Counted from the stretch's first letter, positions 1 through 8,528 are shown. The stretch is DNA of 64,000 bases from Corynebacterium sp. 21KM1197 (GCF_033783015.1 NZ_CP123907.1:558001-622000), one strand, 5' to 3'. Program-made: numbers and translations. The notes: generated by a model not told the origin, from the letters alone.

Positions 1-63
1 GAACGAATTACCGCTTCGTTAAAGAATTTTCCACACTTTCCAGGTGGGAACTTATATCTTTCC

Positions 64-207
64 TCAATTCCATTGACAATTCCCTCTGTGTGGATCCTCC
101 AAGGACCCGATAGCGCTTAGCGCGCGGCGGATTCTCCGCGAGATCTGCGGGTCAAGTTTGTTCAGCGTCCGCGCTGATTTCCTAGAAAGTTCAACATTCC
201 ACTTCAC
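64..207 (-). pseudogene. RelE/ParE-type toxin, N-terminal remnant
   Basis: A GTG start at 207 overlaps the stop codon of the upstream antitoxin frame (GTGA), the usual coupling in RelBE modules. The frame encodes about 47 residues starting VKWNVEL and including ARTLNKLDPQISRRIRRAL, which resembles the RelE/ParE N-terminal helices. It then stops at 64-66, well before the WRYRVGDYR-like catalytic core expected of an mRNA interferase of about 85-90 residues. A different frame stays open to the window edge. I read this as an inactivated toxin. The family call rests on pattern resemblance only. Confidence 0.55.
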
Positions 208-490
208 CGCAGATCATCCATATCTGGCTCACCAGGGTCTCCCAGCTCCGCGTTCAACTCTGCCAGCGGGATCGTGTCTGCGCGTCCAGCCCGAATGTCT
301 GCTGCCGTTGCAGCCACCCGGTACTCCCACTCGAGCGTATCGATCTCACGCTCAAGTGCCTCCTGAGTATGTCACTGCGAGAGCGCCGCCCAGCAGTGGC
401 CAGCGCGTTGACTCGGGCATGCAGTTCATCAGAGAGCCGCACAGCGAGTGCAACACCAAGCCTTTGCGAAGAGGCGTCATTCATCGTCAT
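204..490 (-). pseudogene. Ribbon-helix-helix antitoxin with a frameshift
   Basis: The start at 490 (ATGACGATGAAT) gives an RHH-like N terminus: LGVALAVRLSDELHARVN, then a basic stretch ending SRSDILR. The frame is lost there, at the run CTCAGGAGG (about 372-380). The next frame continues as ALEREIDTLEWEYRVAATAA and later IPLAELNAELG and ends at 204-206, just as an RHH/RelB-type antitoxin tail should. Removing the one-base lesion gives about 95 residues. The toxin remnant follows with a 4-nt overlap, so the pair was a toxin-antitoxin operon. DNA binding and toxin neutralisation are inferred from the family. Confidence 0.6.
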
Positions 491-666
491 GTAAACAATG
501 ATTACATGATCGTACGGTAACAAGCAGCGGCATGACTCGCGGTGTAATAGCCGGAGACATACGAACGGAGTACTCGGATTTTCTAGAGACTTTTCCCAGA
601 TGATCTTTTTATGATCCATAGCAGCCCGCAGAACGCCAAAAATCTTTTGACTGTTCTTGTTTAGTT

Positions 667-699
667 CTAGGGCCTCTGGAGGGCTTCTAGAGGCCCTAG
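667..699. repeat. 11-bp inverted repeat
   Basis: CTAGGGCCTCT at 667-677 is exactly repeated in inverted orientation at 689-699 around an 11-nt loop. No T-run follows on the plus strand. It lies in a stretch (491-852) in which I see no convincing gene, so it could be a terminator or a protein-binding dyad. Confidence 0.5.
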
Positions 700-852
700 A
701 GGGATCGGTGCTGCGCTGAACGCAGAGTGGGGAATATAATTCATCTGGCCAGGGTTTCCTGGCTCCTCCTGGTGGTGCGCATGTCTCCACCACCCAGTGG
801 AGGCACGCACCCCGAGGTGTCGCCTTCGACTGTGTGGGAGGAGGTGAGATGA

Positions 853-993
853 ATGGCCCGTCATCGCCGCGCAAGCGGAGATAGAGGAAACCGCCGCCGG
901 AGTTACAGCTCCATGCGGCGGTTCCTGGGGCGGCTGGCAGGAAACGTAATCGCTAGGGTGATTGCCGATGCGATTACCGACTTGCTCAGCTAG
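853..993 (+). CDS. Small basic protein, 46 aa, unknown
   Basis: ATG 853 follows a near-ideal ribosome binding site (GGAGGAGGTGA, about 8 nt upstream). The product begins MARHRRASGDRGNRRRSYSS, with about ten arginines in the first 27 residues. It then forms an amphipathic segment, GRLAGNVIARVIADAITDLL. An inverted repeat follows directly after the stop. The strong RBS and the following hairpin support a real gene. I recognise no family. The basic head plus amphipathic tail would fit a nucleic-acid-binding or membrane-active peptide, but this is speculation. Confidence 0.45.
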   Translation: MARHRRASGDRGNRRRSYSSMRRFLGRLAGNVIARVIADAITDLLS

Positions 994-999
994 TCTCAC

Positions 1000-1039
1000 G
1001 AGAGGTCTCACTTGCTTTACCCGGCGGGTGAGGCCTCTC
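1000..1039 (+). terminator. Stem-loop after the 46-aa gene
   Basis: GAGAGGTCTCAC at 1000-1011 pairs with GTGAGGCCTCTC at 1028-1039 with one mismatch, starting 7 nt after the stop of the small gene and followed by ACTTTTG. This is a plausible intrinsic terminator with a weak T-tract. Confidence 0.5.
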
Positions 1040-1229
1040 ACTTTTGTGACAGTCTCTGGGGTGGGCTGTCACCGTCTAGTATCCCCTCATAGGGCGGGGG
1101 CGTCAAGCTGGATGCGATTCATCCGGCCGGTGCAATCCGGCTCCCTCATGCGGTGCGATACGACCACCGCGAGGTGGGGACATGTGCCGCATGGCCTGTT
1201 CCCTGCCGTGGTGGGGTGTGAGCGACGAG

Positions 1230-1661
1230 TTACTGGTTCGTGTTGAAAGAAATGGTCTGTGAATCGTTGTTGGTCTGTGAATCCCAACGCTTTGCCGTTT
1301 CGGTTTGGAACTTCAACAGTGCTACAGCAGGGTCCTCTTTTCCTTGAGGGAACCAGTCTGCCACGGCAGTGCTCCACAGTTGATCGATTTTTTCTTTATC
1401 ATCTACTAGGGTTGCGGTACCGGAAAAGGAAATCCATGATCCTTTTTCTGATACGGCAAGATTGACCTCAGGCTTATGCTGGGTAGCTTTTGCGAGATCA
1501 CTGTCAGTGTTCAAGAAAAACCAGACAGTTCCATCATCAGTGATCTTTTGGGCTGCCATTGGCTGTGCTTGCAGTGCGCCATCAGTGTTTGTTGCCGTGA
1601 GCATGACAAGACGGTTGCGTCGAAGGATGTCAAGCGCTGAGAGGTGTTCGGTGTAATCCAT
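1230..1661 (-). CDS. PPOX-family flavoprotein (general stress protein 26-like)
   Basis: The 143-aa product matches the pyridoxamine 5'-phosphate oxidase-like fold of general stress protein 26 homologues. It starts with a helix (LSALDILRRNRLVMLTAT) and continues with strands carrying QPMAAQ, a central VWFFLNTDSDLA segment and GSWISFSGTATLVDD. The family binds FMN or F420 as a small dimeric cytoplasmic protein; its substrate here is unknown. The C terminus, after KRWDS, is polar and shorter than usual. The ATG at 1661 follows a CCTCCAGGAGG-like ribosome site in TTTGTCCTCCTGGAGG (reverse strand). It is divergent from the epimerase gene. Confidence 0.75.
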   Translation of the reverse strand: MDYTEHLSALDILRRNRLVMLTATNTDGALQAQPMAAQKITDDGTVWFFLNTDSDLAKATQHKPEVNLAVSEKGSWISFSGTATLVDDKEKIDQLWSTAVADWFPQGKEDPAVALLKFQTETAKRWDSQTNNDSQTISFNTNQ

Positions 1662-1824
1662 GTTTGTCCTCCTGGAGGTATATCGGCATGATTTGCTCTC
1701 AATGTTGAGAGTAATTGAAGAGCCTGTTGGTATTCATCTTAGCTGAAGTTTTCACTTCGGGGGAGTGGCGTTGTGCTACGGTTGTGGTGCGGGTTTCCTC
1801 GTAGCTTAAGGAAGGTGTTGGATT

Positions 1825-2733
1825 ATGGTCGATGTCAATGCGGCCCAGCGTAGCATTGCTTTAACAGGTGCCTCTGGTCTTGTGGGGAGTAGACTCCAGA
1901 ATCTTCTGGAGCAACAAGGCCATCATGTTATCTCCTTGGTGCGGAGCGATCCGAGGGAGGGGGAGCGCTTGTGGGATCCGATGAGGCCTGATCCTGCTCT
2001 GCTGGACGGTGTAGATACGCTCATTCATATTGCTGGGGCCCCGATTTTTGGGCGTTTTACTGATAAGCATAAAAAGAAAGTCCGTGACTCCAGGGTAGGC
2101 CCTACTCATAGGCTTGCTGAATTGGCAGCAAAGACTCCTGGTGTGAATACGATGATCACGGCCTCAGCTGTGGGGTACTACGGGTACCAAGCTGATGAGA
2201 TTGTTGATGAGTCCTCGCCTCGGGGGCAGGGCTTTTTGGCTGATGTCTGCGATAGCTGGGAGAGGGCCTGTGAACCTGCCCGACGGGCAGGGCTTCGTGT
2301 CGTTAATATCCGTACTGGTCTTGTCCTTGATGGCCGAGGTGGGATTTTGAAAGTTCTTGCGACCTTAGCTAAGACGGGGCTACTGGGTCCTCTTGCTGGT
2401 GGGCAACAGTGGTTTGCGTGGGTCGCAGGTGAGGATCTTGTCAGGATTTATGCGCATGCGGTGGTTGATTCTGATCTTCACGGTCCGGTTAACGCGGTAG
2501 GCCCGGAGAAGGTGACGAATAAGCAGTTTACCAAGATGCTTGCTGACGTGGTGCGGCGTCCTGCGATTATCCCTGTGCCGGGGTTTGCTCCTGCGCTTAT
2601 TCTTGGTGGTCAAGGGGCTCAAGAGCTGGCTCTTGCCAGTCAGCACGTTAAGGCAAGGGTGCTAGGTGAACGGGGTTTTGAGTTCTCTTATCGAGATGCT
2701 CGTTCGGCGATACGTGCTGAATTAGCTTCCTAG
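1825..2733 (+). CDS. TIGR01777-family SDR epimerase
   Basis: This is a 302-aa extended short-chain dehydrogenase of the TIGR01777 (SulA/YfcH-like) family, a cytoplasmic NAD(P)-binding protein of unknown substrate. The Rossmann motif TGASGLVGSRL lies at residues 14-24. The LIHIAGAPIFGRFTDKHK segment and the SAVGYYG motif carry the catalytic tyrosine region. The C-terminal domain contains QQWFAWVAGEDLVR and GPVNAVGPEKVTNKQF, both typical of the family. Full length. ATG 1825 follows AAGGAAG. Twelve to fifteen nt separate it from the downstream glycosylase gene, suggesting co-transcription. Confidence 0.85.
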   Translation: MVDVNAAQRSIALTGASGLVGSRLQNLLEQQGHHVISLVRSDPREGERLWDPMRPDPALLDGVDTLIHIAGAPIFGRFTDKHKKKVRDSRVGPTHRLAELAAKTPGVNTMITASAVGYYGYQADEIVDESSPRGQGFLADVCDSWERACEPARRAGLRVVNIRTGLVLDGRGGILKVLATLAKTGLLGPLAGGQQWFAWVAGEDLVRIYAHAVVDSDLHGPVNAVGPEKVTNKQFTKMLADVVRRPAIIPVPGFAPALILGGQGAQELALASQHVKARVLGERGFEFSYRDARSAIRAELAS

Positions 2734-2748
2734 AAGAGGCGGTGTGTG

Positions 2749-3207
2749 GTGCGGTTGTGGTCTGTTGACCCGTCGATTCTTGATCAGCGTGGTCTCGTGG
2801 CTTGCTGGCGTGAAGGGCTCTTGGCGCAGAAGGTTCTTCGGGGGCTGACCAAGGGATATAAACATCATCCGCAGCTACATCGATTCGCCAGACACGATGC
2901 CCCCATTGCTGCTGTGTGCGGTTATCTGCACGGTATCGCTGATGAAGCTGATAGGCGATCATATAATTTTGATCGGTCTCGTGTGGTGATGAACGTTTGG
3001 GAGTCGCGTGTTCCGGCTATACCTGTCACGCGTGGTCAGCTTGAGTATGAGCTGGCATTTCTTAAGCAGAAGATTGCGCGGCGTGATCCATCATGGCTTG
3101 CTTTACTTGATGAATCTATCCCTACGTTCATGGATGGGGGGACTGTACGGTGTCATCGAAGTTTTATCCCTATTGATGGGCCTGTGGAGTCCTGGGAGAA
3201 AATATAG
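2749..3207 (+). CDS. Pyrimidine-dimer DNA glycosylase (Pyr_excise family)
   Basis: About 152 aa, related to T4 endonuclease V-like glycosylases, which cut the N-glycosyl bond at cyclobutane pyrimidine dimers. The N terminus MRLWSVDPSILDQRGL and the following WREGLLAQKVLRGLTKGYKHHPQL are the family signature. The expected helical segment RGQLEYELAFLKQK follows. GTG 2749 is preferred over the in-frame GTG 2746 because family members begin MRLWS. It lies 15 nt after the epimerase gene with GAAGAGGCGG as ribosome site. The repair activity is inferred from the family. Confidence 0.75.
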   Translation: MRLWSVDPSILDQRGLVACWREGLLAQKVLRGLTKGYKHHPQLHRFARHDAPIAAVCGYLHGIADEADRRSYNFDRSRVVMNVWESRVPAIPVTRGQLEYELAFLKQKIARRDPSWLALLDESIPTFMDGGTVRCHRSFIPIDGPVESWEKI

Positions 3208-3267
3208 CGGCGACATGTAGGCGCTCTAGGGGGTACGTGTCGACTTGTTGGGGTAGGTAGGTGCCTG

Positions 3268-3345
3268 CCTGTCGGCAAGGTGGTTTGTCAGCAAGGTGAG
3301 GTGCTGGCTATACGGCATGCTGGATTGGTGGCAAGGGGTGGTGAG
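3268..3345. repeat. Dispersed intergenic repeat, copy 1
   Basis: Degenerate units of the type (T)TGTCGGCAAGGTGG, TTGTCAGCAAGGTG and GGCATGCTGGATTGGTGGCAAGG occur here. Related units recur at 8603-8680, 20545-20580, 35327-35368 and 37603-37650, always between genes in the AT-richer part of the window. They look like a lineage-specific REP-like element. No function is evident. Confidence 0.5.
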
Positions 3346-3381
3346 GGGAAGCCCGGGCGTGAGAGTGCTCTACGCCCGGGC

Positions 3382-3438
3382 CGTGGTCTTCTCAGGAAAT
3401 GAGGTGGATTTCCTGCTGTGCCTCCTGAGAAGACCACG
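3382..3438. repeat. 16-bp perfect inverted repeat with nested hairpin
   Basis: CGTGGTCTTCTCAGGA (3382-3397) is matched exactly by its inverse at 3423-3438. Inside it, CAGGAAAT (3393-3400) and ATTTCCTG (3408-3415) form a second stem that partly competes with the outer one. It sits in the 525-nt gap between 3207 and 3733, which has no convincing gene. It may be a terminator or an alternative-fold leader. Confidence 0.5.
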
Positions 3439-3518
3439 TGTCAAACGGAAGGTAGTTATCGTGTTGACGCGAAGATGATGATATATGACCAATTATTCAT
3501 CGGTCAAATGATGTTATA

Positions 3519-3567
3519 GCAAGAGCGCTCAGGGCAGGTGGGGAGCTGGCTTCCTGGGCGCTCTTGC
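3519..3567. terminator. Long stem-loop upstream of 3.7-kb operon
   Basis: GCAAGAGCGCTCAGG (3519-3533) pairs with CCTGGGCGCTCTTGC (3553-3567) with one mismatch. There is no T-tract, so it may be a processing or pausing structure rather than a classical terminator. The rest of the gap to 3732 is AT-rich around 3600-3665 and probably holds the promoter for the next operon. Confidence 0.4.
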
Positions 3568-3732
3568 CGCTATCTTAGCAGTTCTGTGCGCTTTCTACCA
3601 CTTGACCTTGCCGTTCCTAGCTGAAAAAATATCTTTGTTTTTCTGTGCTAGGATCGTGCTTTTTTGCTTGTGGTGGGGTAGTTTTATGTAGTGAGCAGGT
3701 GAGGCATCTGTCAATGTGTGAGGAGGTAGTCG

Positions 3733-4383
3733 ATGCGTGCCTTGATGGACGTGCGTGCCGAAGAGATGGCTGTGGGTGCTCGTGATGAGTTTTCGGTGGT
3801 GGGTCCATGGGATTCGGCTGTGGTTCCTGAATCGGTGGTTGCGTGTGACCGTCATTGGTTGGGTGCGTATGTGCATACTGCGTGTGCGCAGTTTCATGTC
3901 CCTCGGGGGGCTCGGGTTATTGAAGAGCGTCCTGCAGGTGGCCGTGCTGATGGGCTTCATGTGGTGCTTGGTGATGTCCGTGTGGTGATCAGTGTGCATG
4001 GTGCTGCGAAGTCCGAGCCGTTGTGGCAACAGCATCGAAACTTCATGATCGAGGAGATTGCGGCTGCTGGTGGTGATGTTTCGGTGGTGCCGGGGGTTGG
4101 TGGTGAGCGTATTTGCGCCATGCTGCCTGGTCAGGAAATTGTTGCTGCTGGTGTTGATGGGCCGCGATGGATGGTGCGTGCTGTGGCTTATGGATACGAC
4201 TTTGATGGTTGTGATGTGCATGGTCTCCTGGATGATCTGTTGGCGGATTTTGTAGTCTTTCGCGGTGCTGGTCCTGTAGGGCCGGGGTTGCCATTGGATA
4301 TGACTGTGTATGCCTCTCCTGTTCGTCACGTGACGACACCTTTTTCTGGGGTGATCGACAATTCTCAAGAGAGGTTGATATGA
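3733..4383 (+). CDS. DUF3710-like protein
   Basis: The 216-aa soluble product has the layout of actinobacterial DUF3710 proteins: GPWDSAVVPE near the N terminus, a middle segment VVISVHGAAKSEPLWQQ, then VAAGVDGPRWMVRAVAYGY, VVFRGAGPVGPGLPLDMTV at the C-terminal end. It is a distant member and its function is unknown. ATG 3733 follows GAGGAGGTAG. The stop overlaps the start of the large membrane protein gene by 4 nt (ATGA), so the two are translationally coupled, and the protein may assist or regulate that partner. Confidence 0.6.
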   Translation: MRALMDVRAEEMAVGARDEFSVVGPWDSAVVPESVVACDRHWLGAYVHTACAQFHVPRGARVIEERPAGGRADGLHVVLGDVRVVISVHGAAKSEPLWQQHRNFMIEEIAAAGGDVSVVPGVGGERICAMLPGQEIVAAGVDGPRWMVRAVAYGYDFDGCDVHGLLDDLLADFVVFRGAGPVGPGLPLDMTVYASPVRHVTTPFSGVIDNSQERLI

Positions 4384-7300
4384 CACTTGTAGTGGTAGGT
4401 TCTCGTCGTCGGTTGCGGCGAGATGTTCACACGATGGATGTGCGGCGTCCTGGTATTGCTGCTGCAGCGGCGTTCGCGGCTGCTGGAGCGGGGGTAGCTG
4501 GGGCATCTCCGGCGCATGCTGATGTGTTGGCGGATGCTAATAGGCTGGTTGATACGGCTGTGGGGACGGTAACTGGTCAGGTGCCCGCCCCGGCACCGTC
4601 GTTGCCGGAGCTTCCCATACTGCCGGAGTTTCTTTCCCAGATTCAGGGTGTGATGCCATCGAATCTGCTGCGTAAGAACACGCTGGCTGCTGGTGATAAT
4701 GTCGAAGCGCCGCCTCAGGATGATCCAGGCCAGCTGCCGGTTGCTGCCGGAGCAGCTGCGGGGGCTCCTGCCGGTGTGGTGGCTCAGTCTCCGCAGTTCG
4801 GGGTGGATTCTTTGATGGCTGCAGGTGAGGAGAATGTTATTGGGCAGCTTGCGGGTGTGGCAGCGGTGCCTTCGGGGGATAATCTTGGCCAGATAGTCTC
4901 GGATGTGACCACGGTGGTCGGCAAGATCACCAGTGGTGAGATCCTCACGGATGCTCAGGACGCTATCGAGCGTACGTTAGCCTCTCAGGAGTTTGTCGCT
5001 TGGCGGGATAGCCAGGTGAGCCTGGAGAGCCTTGATCAGCAGGGCGTGGTTGGTATTGATCGTGCTGCTGCGGGTATTGGGTTGATCATCGACGGGCTCT
5101 CGGCAGATCCGATTGGCACGGTGACTGCGCTGATCGAGTCTGGTGGTGGTACCGGTCGGCTCCTGCGTGATCCGGTGGGTTTTGGTGCTGATGTGCTTAC
5201 CCGTGTGGTGGGCCCGGAGATGATGGTGCAGGTCCATGATCTTCTCGGTGAGATTGCCCAGCAAGGTGTGGAGGGTTTGATCAAGGCGGCACCTGCGGCG
5301 TTGATCCCGTTTGCTACGGCGATTCCGGGCATCTTGGCAGGTATTCCCCTAGGTGGTCTGCATGGCAGTGGGATTGGGGCGCTTGCAGGTGCTTTGAATC
5401 CGTTGAATCTCTTAGGAGCGATCCCTGGGGCGCTTCTTGGGGCACCTCTTGGTGGGCTTGCCACTGGTATTGCGGGTTTGGTCGGCTCGTTGCTTCTCAC
5501 GCTTCCCGTGACGGTTATGGCTCCGCTGATTGGTGCTGCTGGTGGTTCGGTTCTTGCTCTTGCGGCGTGGGCTACGGCCGTATTCGGCACCTATGGGGTG
5601 TTCTACGCTCTTAGTGCGGGGGTGATCATCCTTGGTTCCTTGGCTGCGGGTACGGCAGCAGGGTTAGGTGGGTGGGCACTGTCGCTGTTTAACCCCTTTG
5701 CTATCCCGTTTGCCTTCTTCTTCGGTCTCGGTGTGGCCTTAGAGCTGATGTTCTTGGGTGGTCTGGGGTTGGTGATTACGACGGCCTGGATCCCGATTGC
5801 GATCTATGCGTTGGGTTTCATCCCGGTGCTGCTGGCAGGCATGCTTCCCGGTCTGGGTCTGGGTACGTTGATTGGTCTTGCAGTTCCGCTGATCGGTGTT
5901 CCCTTGTTGACCGCGCTTTCGGCACTGCCCGGGATGGTCATCGGTGGTGTGCTCGGGGCCTTAGCAGGGTGGGGTATCACCACGTTAATTGATACGTTGC
6001 TGGGTGCTGGTATCGGTGGCGTGGTAGGTGCGATCCTTGGTGGCTTGCTTGGAGGCTTGGCCGGTTTTGGTGCGGGCATCCCCGTGGCGTTTGGAGTAGC
6101 GGGGGTGATCCTGGGTAACCAGTTCGGGGATTGGTTTGCTCGTAGCTGGGCTGATCCGACCTCTCCGCTGGGGCAGCTGCGCCAGGCGGCGGAGCAGGGG
6201 TGGAACCGATCCCTGTTGAAGGGGCTGGTGGACCGCTTTGCCGACAACTTCGGTCGTACCGGTAGTGGTGAGGTGATCTTTGATCTTGTTGGTCGTATCA
6301 CTGCGTTGGGGGAGATCCTGGCGTTTCTTGATGGGCGCAGGTTTAGGGAGATGCTGTTGCGGGGTGCGCTTTTAGGCGCGGTTCCTGGTGGGATTGGTGG
6401 GGGAATCCTTGGCGGAATCCTGGGTATGATGGCCGGTTTGCTGAACCCGTTGAATCTGCTTAATGGTATCCAGGGTGCGCTGGCGGGTCTGATCCCGGGT
6501 GCGTTGTTGGGTGCGCTGGGTGGTGGGCTTTTAGCTCCGCTGTTGGGCACGCTTGCAGGACTGGGATCGATCCCGTTGACGTTCCTGCCGAATCTGGCGT
6601 TGCTGGCACTGGGTCTGGCTGCCTTGCTGACCCCTTTGGCGTTGGCTGCGGGGGCGGCAACGATCATCCCGCCGTTGGTGATTGCTACGGCTGTGACCTT
6701 CCTTGCGACGTTCTTGCTGGCAATGCCCTGGAGTGTGCCGTTGTTCCTGTTAGCCGGTGCCATGAGTTTATTTGCTCTGGTGATGGCGAATCCGCTGTTG
6801 TGGATTCCGACGCTGGGTATCGCGCCCTTGGTGTCTTTTATCGTGGGGTCTGCTGCTCTCGCGATCGCAACGGGCAACACTCTGGCGGTTTTGGGATTGT
6901 TGGGTGTGATGGCTTTAACGGTCGGGGTGGGCACCTTCTTGGTTACGCTGCCGTTCTTCGCGTTCCCAGCGTTGGGCTTAGGTCTGGCAGGGCTTGCTTC
7001 CTTGCCGGGTCTGTTGCCGATGGCGCTGGGAATGTCGCTGCTGGAGGCCATTGCTCTTGGTACTGGGGTGACCGCCTTGTCATCGCTGCTGACCGTTCCT
7101 GTAGGCGGCATTCTTGGTGGTCTGCTAGGTGCGGGTGTCGGTGGCGTGCTAGGCACGATCATTCCTGCTGTGGTGCGTGCTGTGGTCTACGGCCTGGGCG
7201 GGAGTGGGCTGGGTGCCGGTCTGGGGGCTGGTTTTGGTGGTCTTCTGGGTGGCCTTGTGGCTTTGTTGACGCACCTGCGCGGTGATGGTGGGGTTGTCCC

Positions 7301-7511
7301 TGGTGATCCGGAGACGGCTTTTGGTGATCTGCGTGTGCTCAACCACGGGGGATTTGGTGACTCCTTGTCGTGGATTCCTGGTCTGACTGGGGCCAAGGAG
7401 CCTGAGCGGGTAGCAGTGCCTGCGATTGCGTCGCCAATGTTTGGTGTGCGTGGTGGTCAGGGGAGTGTGGATCGTTCCCTGACGGATGTGACGGCGCTGG
7501 TGTCGGCATAA
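4380..7511 (+). CDS. Giant Gly/Leu/Ala-rich secreted membrane protein, unknown
   Basis: The 1043 residues begin with a basic head and a hydrophobic signal segment ending ASPAHA (about residue 47). A soluble, Pro- and acid-containing region to about residue 290 follows. Residues about 300-960 are an almost unbroken series of hydrophobic Gly/Leu/Ala segments with short PL- or NPLN-type turns. The motif NPLNLL followed by G-A-LLG-GG repeats occurs twice (about residues 340 and 685), suggesting internal duplication. Charged residues are confined to a loop at about 580-660 (DPTSPLGQLRQAAEQGWNRS) and to the C terminus. I recognise no family. The design suggests a polytopic or membrane-inserting protein rather than a transporter with known motifs. 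Coupled to the DUF3710-like gene. Confidence 0.7.
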   Translation: MTLVVVGSRRRLRRDVHTMDVRRPGIAAAAAFAAAGAGVAGASPAHADVLADANRLVDTAVGTVTGQVPAPAPSLPELPILPEFLSQIQGVMPSNLLRKNTLAAGDNVEAPPQDDPGQLPVAAGAAAGAPAGVVAQSPQFGVDSLMAAGEENVIGQLAGVAAVPSGDNLGQIVSDVTTVVGKITSGEILTDAQDAIERTLASQEFVAWRDSQVSLESLDQQGVVGIDRAAAGIGLIIDGLSADPIGTVTALIESGGGTGRLLRDPVGFGADVLTRVVGPEMMVQVHDLLGEIAQQGVEGLIKAAPAALIPFATAIPGILAGIPLGGLHGSGIGALAGALNPLNLLGAIPGALLGAPLGGLATGIAGLVGSLLLTLPVTVMAPLIGAAGGSVLALAAWATAVFGTYGVFYALSAGVIILGSLAAGTAAGLGGWALSLFNPFAIPFAFFFGLGVALELMFLGGLGLVITTAWIPIAIYALGFIPVLLAGMLPGLGLGTLIGLAVPLIGVPLLTALSALPGMVIGGVLGALAGWGITTLIDTLLGAGIGGVVGAILGGLLGGLAGFGAGIPVAFGVAGVILGNQFGDWFARSWADPTSPLGQLRQAAEQGWNRSLLKGLVDRFADNFGRTGSGEVIFDLVGRITALGEILAFLDGRRFREMLLRGALLGAVPGGIGGGILGGILGMMAGLLNPLNLLNGIQGALAGLIPGALLGALGGGLLAPLLGTLAGLGSIPLTFLPNLALLALGLAALLTPLALAAGAATIIPPLVIATAVTFLATFLLAMPWSVPLFLLAGAMSLFALVMANPLLWIPTLGIAPLVSFIVGSAALAIATGNTLAVLGLLGVMALTVGVGTFLVTLPFFAFPALGLGLAGLASLPGLLPMALGMSLLEAIALGTGVTALSSLLTVPVGGILGGLLGAGVGGVLGTIIPAVVRAVVYGLGGSGLGAGLGAGFGGLLGGLVALLTHLRGDGGVVPGDPETAFGDLRVLNHGGFGDSLSWIPGLTGAKEPERVAVPAIASPMFGVRGGQGSVDRSLTDVTALVSA

Positions 7512-7631
7512 ACGCTGTTGTGCTGACAGAGCCGTGTGTGTGCGGTGACAACGACTATCCCCGCAGATGTGGGGAAGCAGGTGGGGACTTGCTTATAGCA
7601 CATGATCGATAGATATAAGGATCAGATTGCG

Positions 7632-8528
7632 ATGTCGTTGAAGAAAAAATATATCAATAAGTTCATGCGATTCGTGCTGGCTGCGTGCACAGCGACAAGC
7701 ATGACCAGCGTGGGGGTTGCTGTAGCTGGGGAGTCCTCGTCTGGTTCGTCGCTTCCGGTGGGAGGATGCGCATCGAATCTCGTGTTTGTGGTGCCTGGTA
7801 GTGCGAATACAGCGTCGTTTTTCCCTGAGACGGTACCGCATGGTGCGGGAACGACGGGGATTGCATACCGTTTGAATGCAACTCCAGGGGTTTCTGCTCG
7901 GATGATCCCGTTTAATTCGGCATGGCCGGTGGGGGTGGTTTCGTATTCTGATTCTTATGCGATGGGGTTGGATAAGGCTATGGGGATTATCGCTCGGGAA
8001 GCGCAGGCGTGTCCTTCGGCAAGGATAAGTCTGTTTGGGTATTCCGAGGGGGCGGATATTGCTGCGGGGGTAGTTGAAGCGATCAATGCTCATCGTGGCC
8101 CGGTGGGGCCTGAGCGGTTTGGGTCGGCAGCGTTAATGGCGAATCCTTCTCGGGGGTTTAATGGTGCTTTGGCGTGGGGTTCAGCTTCTCCGGGTGAGGC
8201 GTTACGTCCGGTGAAAGACTACGGAGTGTTGGCCGAGCGTGTGTTGGAGATTTGCAATGCCGGTGATGTGGTCTGCGATACCGATCATGTCGCGCCGACG
8301 ATGAATGCGATGAATACTCCGGTGTTGCAGGATTCTGCGTTGCTGCGGGGTCAGGTTGCTTGGGACAAAGTCGTAGAGTGGTTGGGGTCAGCAGGTCCTG
8401 CGACGTTGCCGGCGATGGTGGCAGAGACTCCGGGGATGTTGGTGGGGTGGGCGGTTCATGGGAGTTATCTCATGCCTGGTGATGGGTTGGATGCGGGTGA
8501 GTCTTTTCTTCGGGCGCATTTTGTGTAA
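7632..8528 (+). CDS. Secreted cutinase-family esterase
   Basis: About 298 aa with a signal peptide (KKKYINKF, then a hydrophobic stretch ending VAVAG). The cutinase/CULP signature follows: oxyanion region FVVPGSANT, nucleophile elbow FGYSEGADIA, aspartate in the disulfide-bounded CNAGDVVCD and histidine in WAVHGSY. Such enzymes hydrolyse ester bonds of lipids outside the cell. ATG 7632 is preferred because TAAGGA lies 10 nt upstream; an in-frame ATG at 7602 has a poor site. It is 120 nt downstream of the giant membrane protein and in the same direction, so it may share its transcript. A near-perfect palindrome follows the gene. Confidence 0.8.
   Translation: MSLKKKYINKFMRFVLAACTATSMTSVGVAVAGESSSGSSLPVGGCASNLVFVVPGSANTASFFPETVPHGAGTTGIAYRLNATPGVSARMIPFNSAWPVGVVSYSDSYAMGLDKAMGIIAREAQACPSARISLFGYSEGADIAAGVVEAINAHRGPVGPERFGSAALMANPSRGFNGALAWGSASPGEALRPVKDYGVLAERVLEICNAGDVVCDTDHVAPTMNAMNTPVLQDSALLRGQVAWDKVVEWLGSAGPATLPAMVAETPGMLVGWAVHGSYLMPGDGLDAGESFLRAHFV

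Noticed and set aside
3595..4506. 303-aa minus-strand frame over the DUF3710-like gene
   Set aside because: His/Arg/Thr-rich composition typical of an antisense shadow; the plus-strand gene has a good RBS and coupling to the next gene.
5804..7162. Long minus-strand frames opposite the giant membrane protein
   Set aside because: They are Pro/Ala/Ser-rich mirror translations of the Gly/Leu-rich gene, without start sites or domains; an effect of its codon bias.
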